A stretch of DNA of 34,739 bases, taken from NCBI GenBank assembly GCA_009746045.1, contig RPFO01000199.1:1079898-1114636 (forward strand). The letters are read 5' to 3'. This document shows, piece by piece, positions 1 through 11,800 of the stretch. Numbering within the stretch: the stretch's first letter is position 1; each line of letters opens with the position of its first letter. The position numbers and the translations under genes were made by a program. The DNA comes from Mesostigma viride (taxonomy: Eukaryota; Streptophyta; Mesostigmatophyceae; Mesostigmatales; Mesostigmataceae). The notes beneath the pieces are model-generated. The model ran no database searches, was not told where the DNA came from, and saw only the letters and a program-made list of their open reading frames with translations.

Positions 1-136
1 AGATTTACTTAGAACCAAGTGCCTGAAACAAGCTGAGACCTCGAACAGTTGAAGATACCCATGACTCATGAACCTCCTGAAAGTGACCCGCATGTTTCAA
101 GCGGCATGGATCCCAACACCCCCTTGAAACGCTTAC
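1..136 (-). other. Start of SEN1 intron 5
   Basis: The donor GTAAGC of exon 5 reads on the minus strand at 136-131. Nothing further left resembles a coding exon, so this is taken as intron continuing out of the window. Confidence 0.7.
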
Positions 137-3100
137 CTGCAGGAGCACGGGGATGATGTCCAGAACCCTCCAAAGGATTTTCGGTGCCCTCCAATGGGAC
201 GATTGCAGGGCCATATCCACCAGCATGTTGAGGAGGGCATCGGACGAGCTGGAGGAGTAGAGCCAAAACTTAAAGCCTGCCAGAAGCGCAACCAGGAATC
301 TCCCCCCCCCCCAACCCCCACTCACCCACCCAGCATTCCCTCCCTCCCATCCACACAACAAACTTGACCCGGCACCCCCATGTTAGATGTCAACTGGGGG
401 CTTTGTGAAAATGGTTGAGCAATTGGGGCCTGCCACCATGGCAACGAAAAGGCAATAGTGTATGGCTAGTATACTAGTACGAGGAATACTTTATAGTAAG
501 TAGTGTATATTAGCACAAGCATTCCTATCATGATGCAAATCAGGCAGTATACTAGTACGAGGAATACTTTAGAGTAAGTAGTGTATATTAGCACAAGCAT
601 TTCTATAATGATGCAATGCAGGCAGTATACTAGTACGAGGAATACTTTATAGTAAGTAGTGTATATTAGCGCAAGCATTCCTATCATGATGCAAATCAGG
701 CAGTATACTAGTACGAGGAATACTTTAGAGTAAGTAGTGTATATTAGCACAAGCATTTCTATCATGATGCAATGCAGGCAGTATACTAGTACGAGTAATA
801 CTTTATCTCAAGTAGTGTATATCAGCGCAAGCATTCCTATCATGATGCAAATCAGGTATGCGAGGTGAGCTTGATAAAGTAAATAAGCAAGTTTACCCCA
901 AAGAGAAGTTCATGGGGATGATCCGCAATTATCCCCTTCCAAGAAAACGTTTGAAGGCAGCACTCGCTAATCACACAACCAATGACCTCACATGGCAGTT
1001 GCAAGCCAGGGACATTCGGCATCAGCAAGATGAACCCAGCACCTGACCGGTATCTACAGGGATGCACCAGGCAAGAAGCGCAAGGTGTTGCAATTCGACA
1101 AAAAAGACGCAGAACATTGTGCACCTGGCCCTGTAGGGCGGCGATGCCCAGGCTCACCCCACAAGCCGTCAGCAGCGAACTCAGTCTCTTCTTAATGTAC
1201 AGAACTAGATATGGCCATCCACATCTGCCCAGCTAGTTCTAACTACAGGGAAAATGATAGTGGAAACGTTACAACATACCACAGCGTGTGATGAAAAGAG
1301 GAGCAATTTGTAAGTTCAGTAAATTAACTGGGCTCGTGAACAACTATCATTTAACTACAAAGAATTCTAGAAACCAGGAATAATTAAAAAACTGATTGCA
1401 AGGAAAATACGGCGAATGTTAGAAAGGACCGCCGCCCATGGGCCACCCACCCAGTTCACTGAGCAGGCTGTGCAGGCAGCGCAGTGCGTGGTAGACCTGT
1501 TCGCTCCCCCCACCCGCATCGGCCACGTGGTTGAGGATTATGTTCACCAGTGAAGGGTGGGTGGCCACCAGCCCGTCTGCCATGGCAGTCCCCTTGATGA
1601 CATTCAAGCTGGCGGGGGTGGGGGATGTATGGGGCACACAGGAGGGCCCAGAGAGGAGGGGCAGCGTTGCCAAGTAGGACATGGGTCTTAAGATGGCGCT
1701 CATCGGTACAGCAAGTGCGATGGCCGGAAGCAGGGCACATGAAAAGCACCTGACACAGGAGGAACCGTCATCGCAAGCTCTTGTCACCAAGGCCTGCGAC
1801 ACCCTCAGGAGTACCAGAAGACAGCCACGGAAGCCAGTGGATCATACGATAGCCATGCGCCTACATAATGCGCACGCAAGGAGGATGTGTACAGGCGCGC
1901 GACACCCCATGCATGAGTCCATATACGCACAGGCTGGCCAGGCCAATCCAAAATGGTCCCCGCTGGAAGCCGGCACGCGTCGTATCCCCCCACCCCGGCT
2001 CTACGCCCGCCGCTTCCTCCCCCCCTTCCCTCGCATCCCTTCCCACCGCCGCCTCCTCGAACGCGTCAAAGTCCAGCGTGGACACGAGCATGCGTAGCAG
2101 CGGCATCAGTGGCGCCAGCTCATCGGCGGTGGCAAAGGGCGGCAGGTCCCGAACCGCGCCGCCCGCAACCGCACGCACGGCCTCGTTGTTGTGGAAGAGG
2201 AACAGGTAGAGACCCTGCGGCAGGGGAAACAAAGGGGAAAGAGGGGTGGTGGTAAAAAGATGCCCTTGTGCCTTGTCATCGTGGACGAACGAGGAATAGA
2301 TAAGAAACAACCAATTGTCATGAACAAAAAGGGGTTATCTAAAGGGTGGATGAAAGAGATAGGCAAAGAGAAACAGGTGAGGAAAGATTATGCAAATCAG
2401 GGGTTTCGTAAGAAACGAAGCAAATGTACGAGCGTTGACGAAATGAGGTGCGGGGCAAAGGAATGAGGCGAAGTTGCCAGTGGCAGCAACAAAAGAGCCT
2501 ACCGGGCACAGGACCGATAGGGCAGAGTAACGGGCAGAGTAACAAGATGCCTGTAAGAAGAAACCAGGAATCACCAAAGTGTTTGAGCCATGACAGGGTC
2601 CAACCCCCTTGCAGTATGTCATGATCAAACTCAGCTTCATCACACAAACATCACACCTAGGCCCTGACAGTCAGACGCCTCGCTGGGTCATACACCGCCG
2701 CACGCCATGCATGCTGACGGATGTAAGCGAGGGTGGTGACGCACAGGGCACGGGGACGCATGCCATGTCTCTAGCCCTCCACAACTGCATAAACCAACGT
2801 CTCATGTTGCCTTTGCAGACACCATATCGTATCATCAACACGCCATAGAGACATACGCGAAATTCATTCTAACAGATCCTACCTTTAGGGTTTGCAATAA
2901 GTGTTTAGAATCTAGTCTTTAGCCATCCCCTATCCCCTGGATGGCCCAGAAGCATCCCATAGACAGGGTGGTAGCGACCTTGAGCATACAATCACACGAC
3001 CAGGTCCCGTTCAGGCATCTGTCACCCAACCGCTGTCGCCCTGCACCATGCATCCACACTCAACACTCCACAACCCATGACCTCAACACGAGACACATCA

Positions 3101-4510
3101 CGGGCAGGATTCCCACAAAGAGTGCCACGCGGCACCTACCGGGCAGCGCCCCAGGTCCACCGCATGGTGAACGCGCAGCAGCAGGTCCACAAACCGGGCC
3201 TGCAGCGCCGCACCTTGCAGCAGCGGCCAGGGGAAGGACAGTGCCTCGAAGAGAAGCGCGGAGATTCGCTCGTGCAGGTCTGGGCGCGTGAGGCAGGCCA
3301 TGAGGGCGTCCTCATCATGGAGAGGAACGGATGCCAGCACATCCTGGATGGCTGCCAGCTGCTCGCCCACGCGCCGCTGGTCGCATGCCTCAAAGTCCTG
3401 CCCACGTCCCGGCATTCGGCAAGCAGGTACCGACGCGGCAGGTACCGATGTAAGAGTCTGTTTAGCATGCCTAACGGCCCCCCATGATGGATAGGTTACC
3501 ACAAGGCCGTAAGGGAGGGTGGGGCAGTCTTTATGAGATGTGCTGGATGTAGCGGGCATGTCCCCTTGAACCTTGTAGCCAGCAGTTCCTTTTCATCCAT
3601 GAAGCCATTTGCAACATTACAGACATCGCCATTTCTTTGACGAGATGTCTGCGACAAGCACCAGAAGTATACCATTTGCTGCAGCAGTCGTTATCGCTTT
3701 AGCACAAATGACACCATTGTTACCGTCGTGACGTGATGGGCGTTCCTAGGAAGTTGCTAGCCTTAGTGGGGAGACATGTTGTGTGAAGGCAGGCCGCCAT
3801 TCACGGAGATAAAAACATGTCAACCACCCTGGCACTTTTGCTCCATGCGCCTGAGCACAGGTTCAGCAGAAACACAGAGGTGCCATCGGCAGATCTCAAA
3901 CCTGCTCTGATATACATACACAACATCAGCAGGACACACACGACGGCATGCATGGCATGGCTCTGGGATGCCGAATTTCCATCGCGGTTCTTGAACACAT
4001 GGGGTGCATAGATCGCATGTCCTGAACCAGGATAATTATGATACCGAACAGTCCACCATTGCAAGGGGAGGGGGGGGGGCGTAAGGGGGCGGGGGGAAAC
4101 AACTACATTAGAAAACCTGCTCCAAGGTGTCAAGAGCTAGGCGTCTGGCACCGTACCATAACGCACACTTTGGAAGGCACATCTGATAACATGAAACTCG
4201 TGTAAGGAGAGTCCGTGCAAAGAAAAGCCATTTGGGGGATTATAAACAGGGCAAAACTGACACGAAGGAACCTGGTACCATTCAAACACACATACTTAGT
4301 GAACCGCATCAAGGCTGAAGGCGGTATTAGACTGACCGCTACAATCAGGGCGTCCTGCCCTAGTTCATCCTTCAAAGCATCGAAGGCTTGATGGTGATGC
4401 AAGATGCACTTTGGGCAGATCGCAAGCTCGTCGCTGACAGTTGTTGACAGCCAGGCAACGTCACCCTCTCGGTCGTACACGTTAAACGAGGCCTCCAGCA
4501 ACGGCTCCAT
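137..4510 (-). CDS. SEN1: Senataxin/Sen1/MAA3-type RNA-DNA helicase, N-terminal part (5 exons, 3' end outside window)
   Basis: Sen1/Senataxin proteins are superfamily 1 helicases that unwind RNA-DNA hybrids and act in transcription termination; the helicase domain is C-terminal and would lie left of position 1. Coding exons on the minus strand: 4337-4510, 3140-3397, 1931-2214, 1451-1608, 137-276. Introns are GT-AG and phases join without a stop for 338 codons. Recognition rests on recalled similarity to the human Senataxin N-terminal helical region, collinear across all five exons: an ICPKC segment (residues 31-35) followed by HHHQAFDALKDEL, LHERISALLFEAL in exon 2, GLYLFLFHNNEAVR opening exon 3, FWIGLASLL across the exon 3/4 junction and SELGFKFW across exon 4/5. 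The exon 3 donor GTGCGT was preferred over GTATAT because only it keeps frame with exon 4. The start ATG at 4510 puts the ICPKC segment about as far from the N-terminus as in Senataxin, but the frame stays open upstream to 4783, so a longer start is possible. Confidence 0.85.
469..856. repeat. 78-bp AT-rich minisatellite, 5 copies, in SEN1 intron 4
   Basis: Copies begin with gtatactagtacgag at 469, 547, 624, 703 and 781, a period of 77-79 bp. They differ by scattered substitutions, and copies 1/3 and 2/4 share variants (tatagtaag versus agagtaag), hinting at a 156-bp higher-order unit. The minus-strand ORF across it (repeats of LVLIYTTY) is a by-product. The rest of intron 4 (277-1450) shows nothing recognisable. 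Confidence 0.95.
2215..3139 (-). other. SEN1 intron 2, no recognised content
   Basis: Bounded on the minus strand by donor GTAGGT after exon 2 and acceptor CCGCAG before exon 3. ORFs inside are short and not conserved-looking. Intron 3 (1609-1930) is likewise unremarkable. Confidence 0.75.
3398..4336 (-). other. SEN1 intron 1, no recognised gene
   Basis: Bounded by donor GTCAGT after exon 1 and acceptor GGGCAG before exon 2 on the minus strand. It holds a short C-rich run on the minus strand (plus-strand G-run at about 4063-4097) and nothing gene-like. Confidence 0.7.
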
Positions 4511-5839
4511 GATTTTAGGAAACCCGCACCAGAGATGCGGAGCGGCGGCATCCGTCCCCCCTGCCCCTCCCCTTCGGTTGCTTCGGCCATTTTTAAAAAA
4601 ACGGATGGCATCGGAAACCCTGCGATGATGAGACAGACAAGGATATCGCTTCAGAAAACGTAATTGCGGCCCCCAAATGCTCTGGAAGGAAAGAAGCTGG
4701 CGGAAATAGCCATAAACTCCAATCGTTAGGAAAATGGACCAAGACTCACCAAGCTTCCTTCCGGGAAAGAAATACTTCGACATCGTCAGAAGCGCGTTGT
4801 ATTTCCCTCCTACACCATTCGGAAAAAGAAAACAAAGAGCTGATTGTGAACGTGAGACCGAAGGGCAACATGACTGTCTCCATAGTTAACAAGAAAAGAG
4901 CCACTGTCAAACTAGGCATGCCGGCTGCAAATACATCATCACATGGACTATCTGGGGTGTCCTGAACTGAAGTTGAAATTAAAACATTGAGGATTCCCAC
5001 CATTTCTTTTCAAGCTCCGTGTCAACAACACTCAAGGATAATGCCATCTTGCGGGTAAAATATTATCTGTACTTTGTAATCACGCCTATCCGGGAAGTGG
5101 CCCAATCCCGGACGGCAAAAGGGCCCATCAAGACGTAAATTGGCAACTGTTGCACTCCATGATGCTTTCAAATTTACAGCTGAATTGATTGCCTATGTCG
5201 AGGAGCGCAAATGAAGTCAATTTTTTTCATGTGGCTTTGCGCCAAATCCCTGGAACGATGTCGCCAGCAAGAGAATACGTGTGCACGGTAATACTACTGT
5301 CTTGTCGAGTGAGAATTCAACACTGCAACAACAACGTCCAGAAGAGTGGATTGCGCTGGCAACCGAACAGACAGCTGCGACTGCCACGTGTTCCCTACAC
5401 ATTTGTAATGCTGCCCTCCGCCACGAGTTTACGGTGCTTACGCCGGCAGTCGAAGGCAGTGAACACCTACTGGAGCGATCACTGCTTCGACTGCTGATAC
5501 GTCAAGTACGCATTCTAGTGCAGTTTTCGGATAAAACAATTAATGGCGACGCTGGGGGGGGGCGGGGTAACGAAATGCAGGCTGCTGCAGGCTAGCTAGG
5601 ATTAGGCACCGATCCTGCAAGGCTTCATCCAAGAAGGCTTTCGTTGATCATCACGAGAGCAAGACACCCATTTCTCAGTCTTGAATTGTGCAGAGCGCCA
5701 TCTTGTGATTAAATTGGGGATCGACTACAACTTTCATCTAAGTAGTTAGTACCAGTCGCGGACGTCAACAGCAGCAGTGCTTGCTTAGCAAAACGCCAGG
5801 AGAACCTGCTGTCATTGATCAAGTCGCAGGATTCAGAGA
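4511..5839. promoter_or_regulatory. Intergenic region between divergent SEN1 and PGM2 genes
   Basis: About 1.3 kb separates the two start codons, which point away from each other, so both 5' UTRs and promoters should be here unless upstream non-coding exons exist. No convincing TATA box or coding exon was seen. The minus-strand frame stays open from 4510 to 4783, allowing a longer SEN1 N-terminus. An in-frame TGA at 5816-5818 closes the PGM2 frame upstream. Confidence 0.5.
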
Positions 5840-8800
5840 ATGGTTCCTGCCGACGTATCCAAAGCAGTGGACGAATGGCTGAGGATGGACAAAGACCCGG
5901 TTTCGAGAGCACAGGTAAGCGCAATTAACTTAACAGTACCGCCATTGATATCATTTGCCTCAGGTGTGTGACACTAATTCCTTAAATATTTCATTTCTGC
6001 CTTTTATTAGAGATCATAATTGTATGTCAAATTCAATTGCTGATCCTTGTCAGGCTATGTTCGCTAGCATAGTTTTGGTTGCGTCTCGTTGGTTGCGTCA
6101 TAGCTGCATTCCCATTAATAGGTTTCGCGTGGCAAGTAATTTGATTTCGAAAAATCCCAGCAAGAAGTAGCATCTACCAGCGCAAAGAGAAATGCATGCA
6201 CGTTGCGAGTTTACAGCTTTTCTGGAGTGCCTCGTGCCTTGGTTATGGGGGCTGGCATTAGCTCAGACATGCGACCGTTCCGACATTTTGCGCATGATAA
6301 GAAGTGCAGGCGTACAACAGCACGAAGGGATTGTATTCTTGTTGTTTCCGCTCAACACTTAATCAACGTCGTTCTAAGAGCAATGGGCCTGGTGTTCTGT
6401 ATTTCTCATTTTCCCTGTAGTCGCTAAGAAATAAGTTTCGTCATTCTCGGGAGCGGCACTCTACCTGGTATGACACCGCCCGGAGAAGCAATTTCCTTGG
6501 TGTTCAAGTCATTTCTAGCACGACATGTTCGCGCAGTATAGAAGGAGCATGGTAACTCATCCGCGTGTCCCCAGCAGGCACTTCCCATCCGTGGCGGTCC
6601 TATTCGTAACGTCCCATGCTGTGATAAAGAATTCGGGTCATTACTTGAAATACCATGCGTTGCTCACCGCAACTGCCACCGAGGTTGGTTAGTGATGGCG
6701 ATGCCCTTAATGCCGCGGTGAGTTCAGAGATATGAGAAGTGACCCGGTGGTGACAGTGCCAAGGGTGCTATGTTTACAAATTTATCGTCCGTAGCATCAC
6801 TATGCTGTAATTATAACCGGGCGATCGCTCGTGCGGGCACATGTGGACAATACATCTACGGGAGCGATGCTGCGCAGGTCTGCCACACACCACACAAACA
6901 CACACGCGTGACAGTCGACAGACTAGATTGACCCGCACACACATCACTTACATGTGTTTTCCGTGCTCATGTTTCGGGCCCTGCCCTACCCTCCCTGCTC
7001 CTCCCTGCGCAGGTGGACGCGCTGCTGACCGCTGGCAATGAGGGAGAGCTGCGCGAGCGGTTTTGCACGCGCATGACGTTCGGGACCGCTGGTAAGGGCG
7101 CGCTTACTGGTAGGGGGCACGGTCGACCGCTTGTCCCCCTCCCCCCCGCCCCCACCAGTGCCACCTCCCCTGCTGCTCTTCCTCCCCCTCCCACCCCAAT
7201 TGCAACCGCACGGAGACAGTACCACATGCGTGCACATACCCACACGCATGCGCACACACATACATCTGCAGACCCATCTGCCATCAACATCATGCCGCAC
7301 AGATGTGTGCAGTTCTTGTCCTCTCCCAGAGATTGCAGCACTTGCCAGACTGTTCTACGGGAGGAGGTTAGCTGCGTCATTCGGGGCATGCCTTGCTTGA
7401 TCGTTGACACCATCCCCCGTTGTGTTGCATGTTGATGTGTTGCACTCGCCGGTGGCTGCGCCCCACCTGTGGCTGCGATCGGCTGCGGATGGGCAGGCCT
7501 CCGCTCCAAGATGGGTCCTGGCTTCGGTCGCATGAACGTGGTGACTGTGCAGCAAGCCGCGCAGGTGAGCTGTGACACATCTGAAGTAGGGCCTACCTTG
7601 TAGCTGCCTTTTTTGCCTTAAGGGTTTTGTCCGCTGGTGCTGCTTGTGCGGCTTGTGCGGCTTGTGCGGCTTGTGCGGCTTGTGCGGCTTGTGCGGCTTG
7701 TGCGGCTTGTGCGGCTTGTGCGGCTTGTGCGGCTTGTGCGGCTTGTGCGGCTTGTGCGGCTTGTGCGGCTTGTGCGGCTTGTGCGGCTTGTGCGGCTTGT
7801 GCGGCTTGTGCGGCTTGTGCGGCTTGTGCGGCTTGTGCGGCTTGTGCGGCTTGTGCGGCTTGTGTGGCTTGTGCGGCTTGTGCGGCTTGTGCGGCTTGTG
7901 CGGCTTGTGCGGCTTGTGCGGCTTGTGCGGCTTGTGCGGCTTGTGCGGCTTGTGCGGCTTGTGCGGCTTGTGCGGCTTGTGCGGCTTGTGCGGCTTGTGC
8001 GGCTTGTGCGGCTTGTGCGACTTGTGCGGCTTGTGTGGCTGAGGTCAACCTGACTTACGGCTTTTTTACGTAAACCTGTGCATCAGTTCAAGTTACATTT
8101 AGGGGAACGGTGGCGGATCGGAAAGTCCAAATTGACTGATTGTACTTGATGCGTGGAATAGTAGAATACTACTAAAAAATGGCTTGGTAGATATTTTACG
8201 ACACCGGAGGTAGCCTCATAATTAACCATGGAAGCAACTCAATTCACTCACCCGCTTATCCACCCACCCCAAGACGCTATTCACCCACGCCCTTGCAGCC
8301 CTTCCACCGCCCAATTATATGCCCATTGATGCTGAGTATTTGGTACAAGGGCTCCTGCGCCCCCTATTGCATCGTTGCCTCTCCCCTCCTGTACCTGCCA
8401 GGGCTTTTGCAGGTACCTACAGGACACCAACCCGGCGGCGGCCGCGCGGGGCGTTGTGATTGGCTACGACGGCCGGCACGGGAGCCAAGGTAGCCACTGG
8501 ACCCCGTCACAATTACCCGCGCCTGTCGGCAGCCGTTATGTTTCCAGCAACAGCAGCCTACCAGAATATACCTGGGCATATTGCTCTACCATGTTGTGTA
8601 TGCCTGGCTCCGCGCATCATACCGCAGTGTTATAAGTTCTAATGTACGCCCTTCGCATGGTTAGTGTTAATTCAGTTCAGCCGAAAGCCCCTTCGGGATT
8701 AGATAATTACGTTTTATTGGTTGGAAGTACTACAGGGCCCGCCCATTTAATTAGTTTCTAGTTTGTTTGTTTGTTTACCAAACAACCGTTGAACTAAATG

Positions 8801-11800
8801 TGCGATTTAATAATTCTTTGTTTGTTTGGTATAACCCAGCTGGCACCACTGTCGTTACCGCCAGTAAAGCAGATTTGTCAGCCAATGATTTTATATTTCT
8901 TTGTTTGTTACCGCCACTGAAGCACATTTGTGCGCCAAATAATGTTTATTTACAGCTTTCTTTGTTTGGGTGGTTGCTAGAAAGCAGACAGGGGAGCACA
9001 CTCGGGAAGTAGTTATTGCATTTTTCTTGTTTTATTTAGCGTTTTCAGGTGGTGACCGTCCAGAATTATTAGTCATGATTAAAACGAACAATGCGGAGGG
9101 TGTACTTCGTGATGCTTCTTATCGCTGTAAGATTTGCAACATGTGTTATCTTAAACGGCAACTTGTGGCAGGGATCCGATCAAGAATGAGGGATGGCAGT
9201 TTCTATGGTGTACGGTGAAGCAACTGCCTAATCTGATGGTACTGGTCCGCTGTGACGCCCTGGCCGCTAGATCTTGCTTTCAGGTGCCCTGCTTGATAAG
9301 TGTACAACAAATGCCCAATGTTGTTTGAGAGGTATTAGAGAAGGCTGCTGCAATCTGCGGGCTCAGAAAGCGACAGACACGGCGCATTAATCAAACACCT
9401 TGCACCGCTGTGTTGACAATCGGTATTGTCTTGCAGAGTTTGCGCGCGTCTCTGCTGCGGTGTTTGCGTCGCGGGGTATACAAGTATTCCTCTTCCCCAA
9501 GTTTGTGCCGACGCCGCTCCTGGTGGGTCATCCCCTCCCACTCATGCCCTCCCACTCATCCCCCCCCCACTCCCTCCCTCCCACGACACGCACCATCAAC
9601 TCCCTAGCCCCTAGCGGTGCTCATGGGATGGCAGGGACCACGCGGATGGTTTCCGCGAGTTGCTAGTGAGGGATGTATAAGAACTGAGAACGGACTATGG
9701 TAATGGCTGGTTAGAAGCTGTTGCTTCTTAGAGTGGCTTTGAGGTGGCAAGTGGGATCTAAGCATGGCTGCCAATAGCCACCTTTCCTACTAAGAAGCTG
9801 GTTGTAAATGGTCTCCAGACTAGTGTCTAGATAGCGATTGCCGCTGAATTTTTAAACTAGGTTGTTAGTAATTGCTCGGGTGGATTACTCAGCTGCCACC
9901 AGGACAATTTACAAGTACTACGCCGAATCCTTATATTTAACTGACGTCGCAACTGATACCTCAAGTGGGAAATGTATGTGTGTAATGCCCTCGTTGCTTT
10001 CTCGGTGTGCATATGCATTGTTGTCCTATGCTTTAGGCTTTCATCTCCCAGCATCCAGCGCCCAGCAGCCTCACTGTTCTCTAAAGTGTGGCAGTAGTGC
10101 TCTTCTTTCCAGTGCACTAGTCAATTCTGTCCTTTCCTGGCTAGTCGCAATCATTTCTACACTATGCTCTCTGTGAAACTAGACGTCCTAATGTTTGATC
10201 ATGCTGTCTTTACCTCGTTTTCATATGTAACCCCATACATGCGCCTGTCTGCCAAGTGCAGGCGTTCTCGGTGACTGCCCTGGGCTGCGTGGGCGGCATC
10301 ATGGTCACCGCGTCGCACAACCCCAAGGAGTACAACGGCTACAAGGTGTACCTCGCCAATGGGTGCCAGGTGGGCATGTGGCACACTTGCCAATAGACGC
10401 TTGAGAGGGCTCTTCACACACCAAATCTAACTTTTTCCAAGCACCAGACGGCTACTGATGGGTATCAATTTTAGTTCAACTGTTGCAATCGTCTGGGACA
10501 GTGCTGCTATCATGTTGAGGGTGTATGGGAATTCCTCACTGTCAGAGTCCAAAACTGGAGATGAAATGTTGAATTACCCCTGCCACGATGGGTGGTGCGG
10601 AACGAAAACACTGTGATGGGTGATGGGAGTGATCATGAAACGGCAGGCTTTGCTATGGCACTAACGGCTGGAGCACATGGAAGTTTCCCCACAACTGGTA
10701 TGGGGAATACTGGAGAAAATGGTTCTATTTCTACCTGTTCTGTTGTGTGAATATTGCACGCCATGCACAACCACCGTCCCACCCTGTGTGATGGCCCACT
10801 CGCTGGGTTCTTCAACTTAGTCAGCGCGCAGTTGCTGCCATGCTGGCTGCCTCGCCCCTTGGTATGGTTGCCTTTACACAAGCACTCGGAATACACTTTC
10901 CAAATTCTTGGCCAGTCTGCTATGCCCGCCACCCCTGTGCCTCCATGCGAGATGCCACCAGATCATCGAGCCCCACGACGCGCTCATTGCTGCCAGCATC
11001 GCGGAGAACCTCGAGCTCTGGCCCATCCAGATGGGTCAGCTGGCGTGGGAGGTGCTTGTGGCCGACCCCTACGAGGTTCGTGGCCTGCCCAGGTCTGTTC
11101 CGGCAGCATGTTGTGGTTCGGAATGCCCGTGTGACACTCGAGATGGAGTCCAGGTGGCCCGACCACAGCGGTTGTGTTGATCTAGGCAAGTGCTTGATCA
11201 AGCCAAGTGTTGTCCGCTTGTTTGGTCCGGGAAGCTTGTGGCCAAGGCAGCCTGTGATCCAGGTCCCCACCCAGTGTGTATACCTGTGTTTATGCCTGTG
11301 TTTGTTTTCTAGAAGAATCTGTCCTTTGGAATGTTTCACAATGTGCTGACAGGGGATTGGTTGTCAGCCAGCCTACATGTGGGTTAGTTACTGGCACATT
11401 GTGATGGAGCGCTAGAGTGGAAGACGTTGGTGACCTGTGGTGCGTTCACAAGCTCATCAGTGTATAGCCCAGGGAAGAGCGTCCCTGAACAAGGATGGAT
11501 GAACCCATGCTTTCAGCGGGCACGTTCTCTCCCCTTAGATCCTTGTGTATTGAGCCTCATGTTGTTGTAGGCAGCATTGGATTAAGAAATGCATGTGCAC
11601 TTTGCCTGTCGTCTGTCCGCGGACTTGCTCCACCCGGACCCTCCTCACAGGCCATGTACGAGCTCTACGTGGCCACCCTGGCAGAGAGGCTGCTCTACTG
11701 CAGGTATGCGGGTGCCCCCTAGTGTGCGCAGTGAGGGTTCGAGCGGGGGTGCATGGGAATCCTTAAGCGACATACACTTGCGTATGTTGTGTCGGGATAC

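Noticed and set aside
4511-4783. Upstream extension of the first SEN1 exon to an ATG at 4783
   Set aside because: The added residues look non-coding and the ATG at 4510 gives the expected distance to the ICPKC segment; not excluded.
7627-8073. Long CAA, LVR, CGL and AQA repeat ORFs
   Set aside because: Produced by the 9-bp array inside PGM2 intron 3; no start context or conserved flank.
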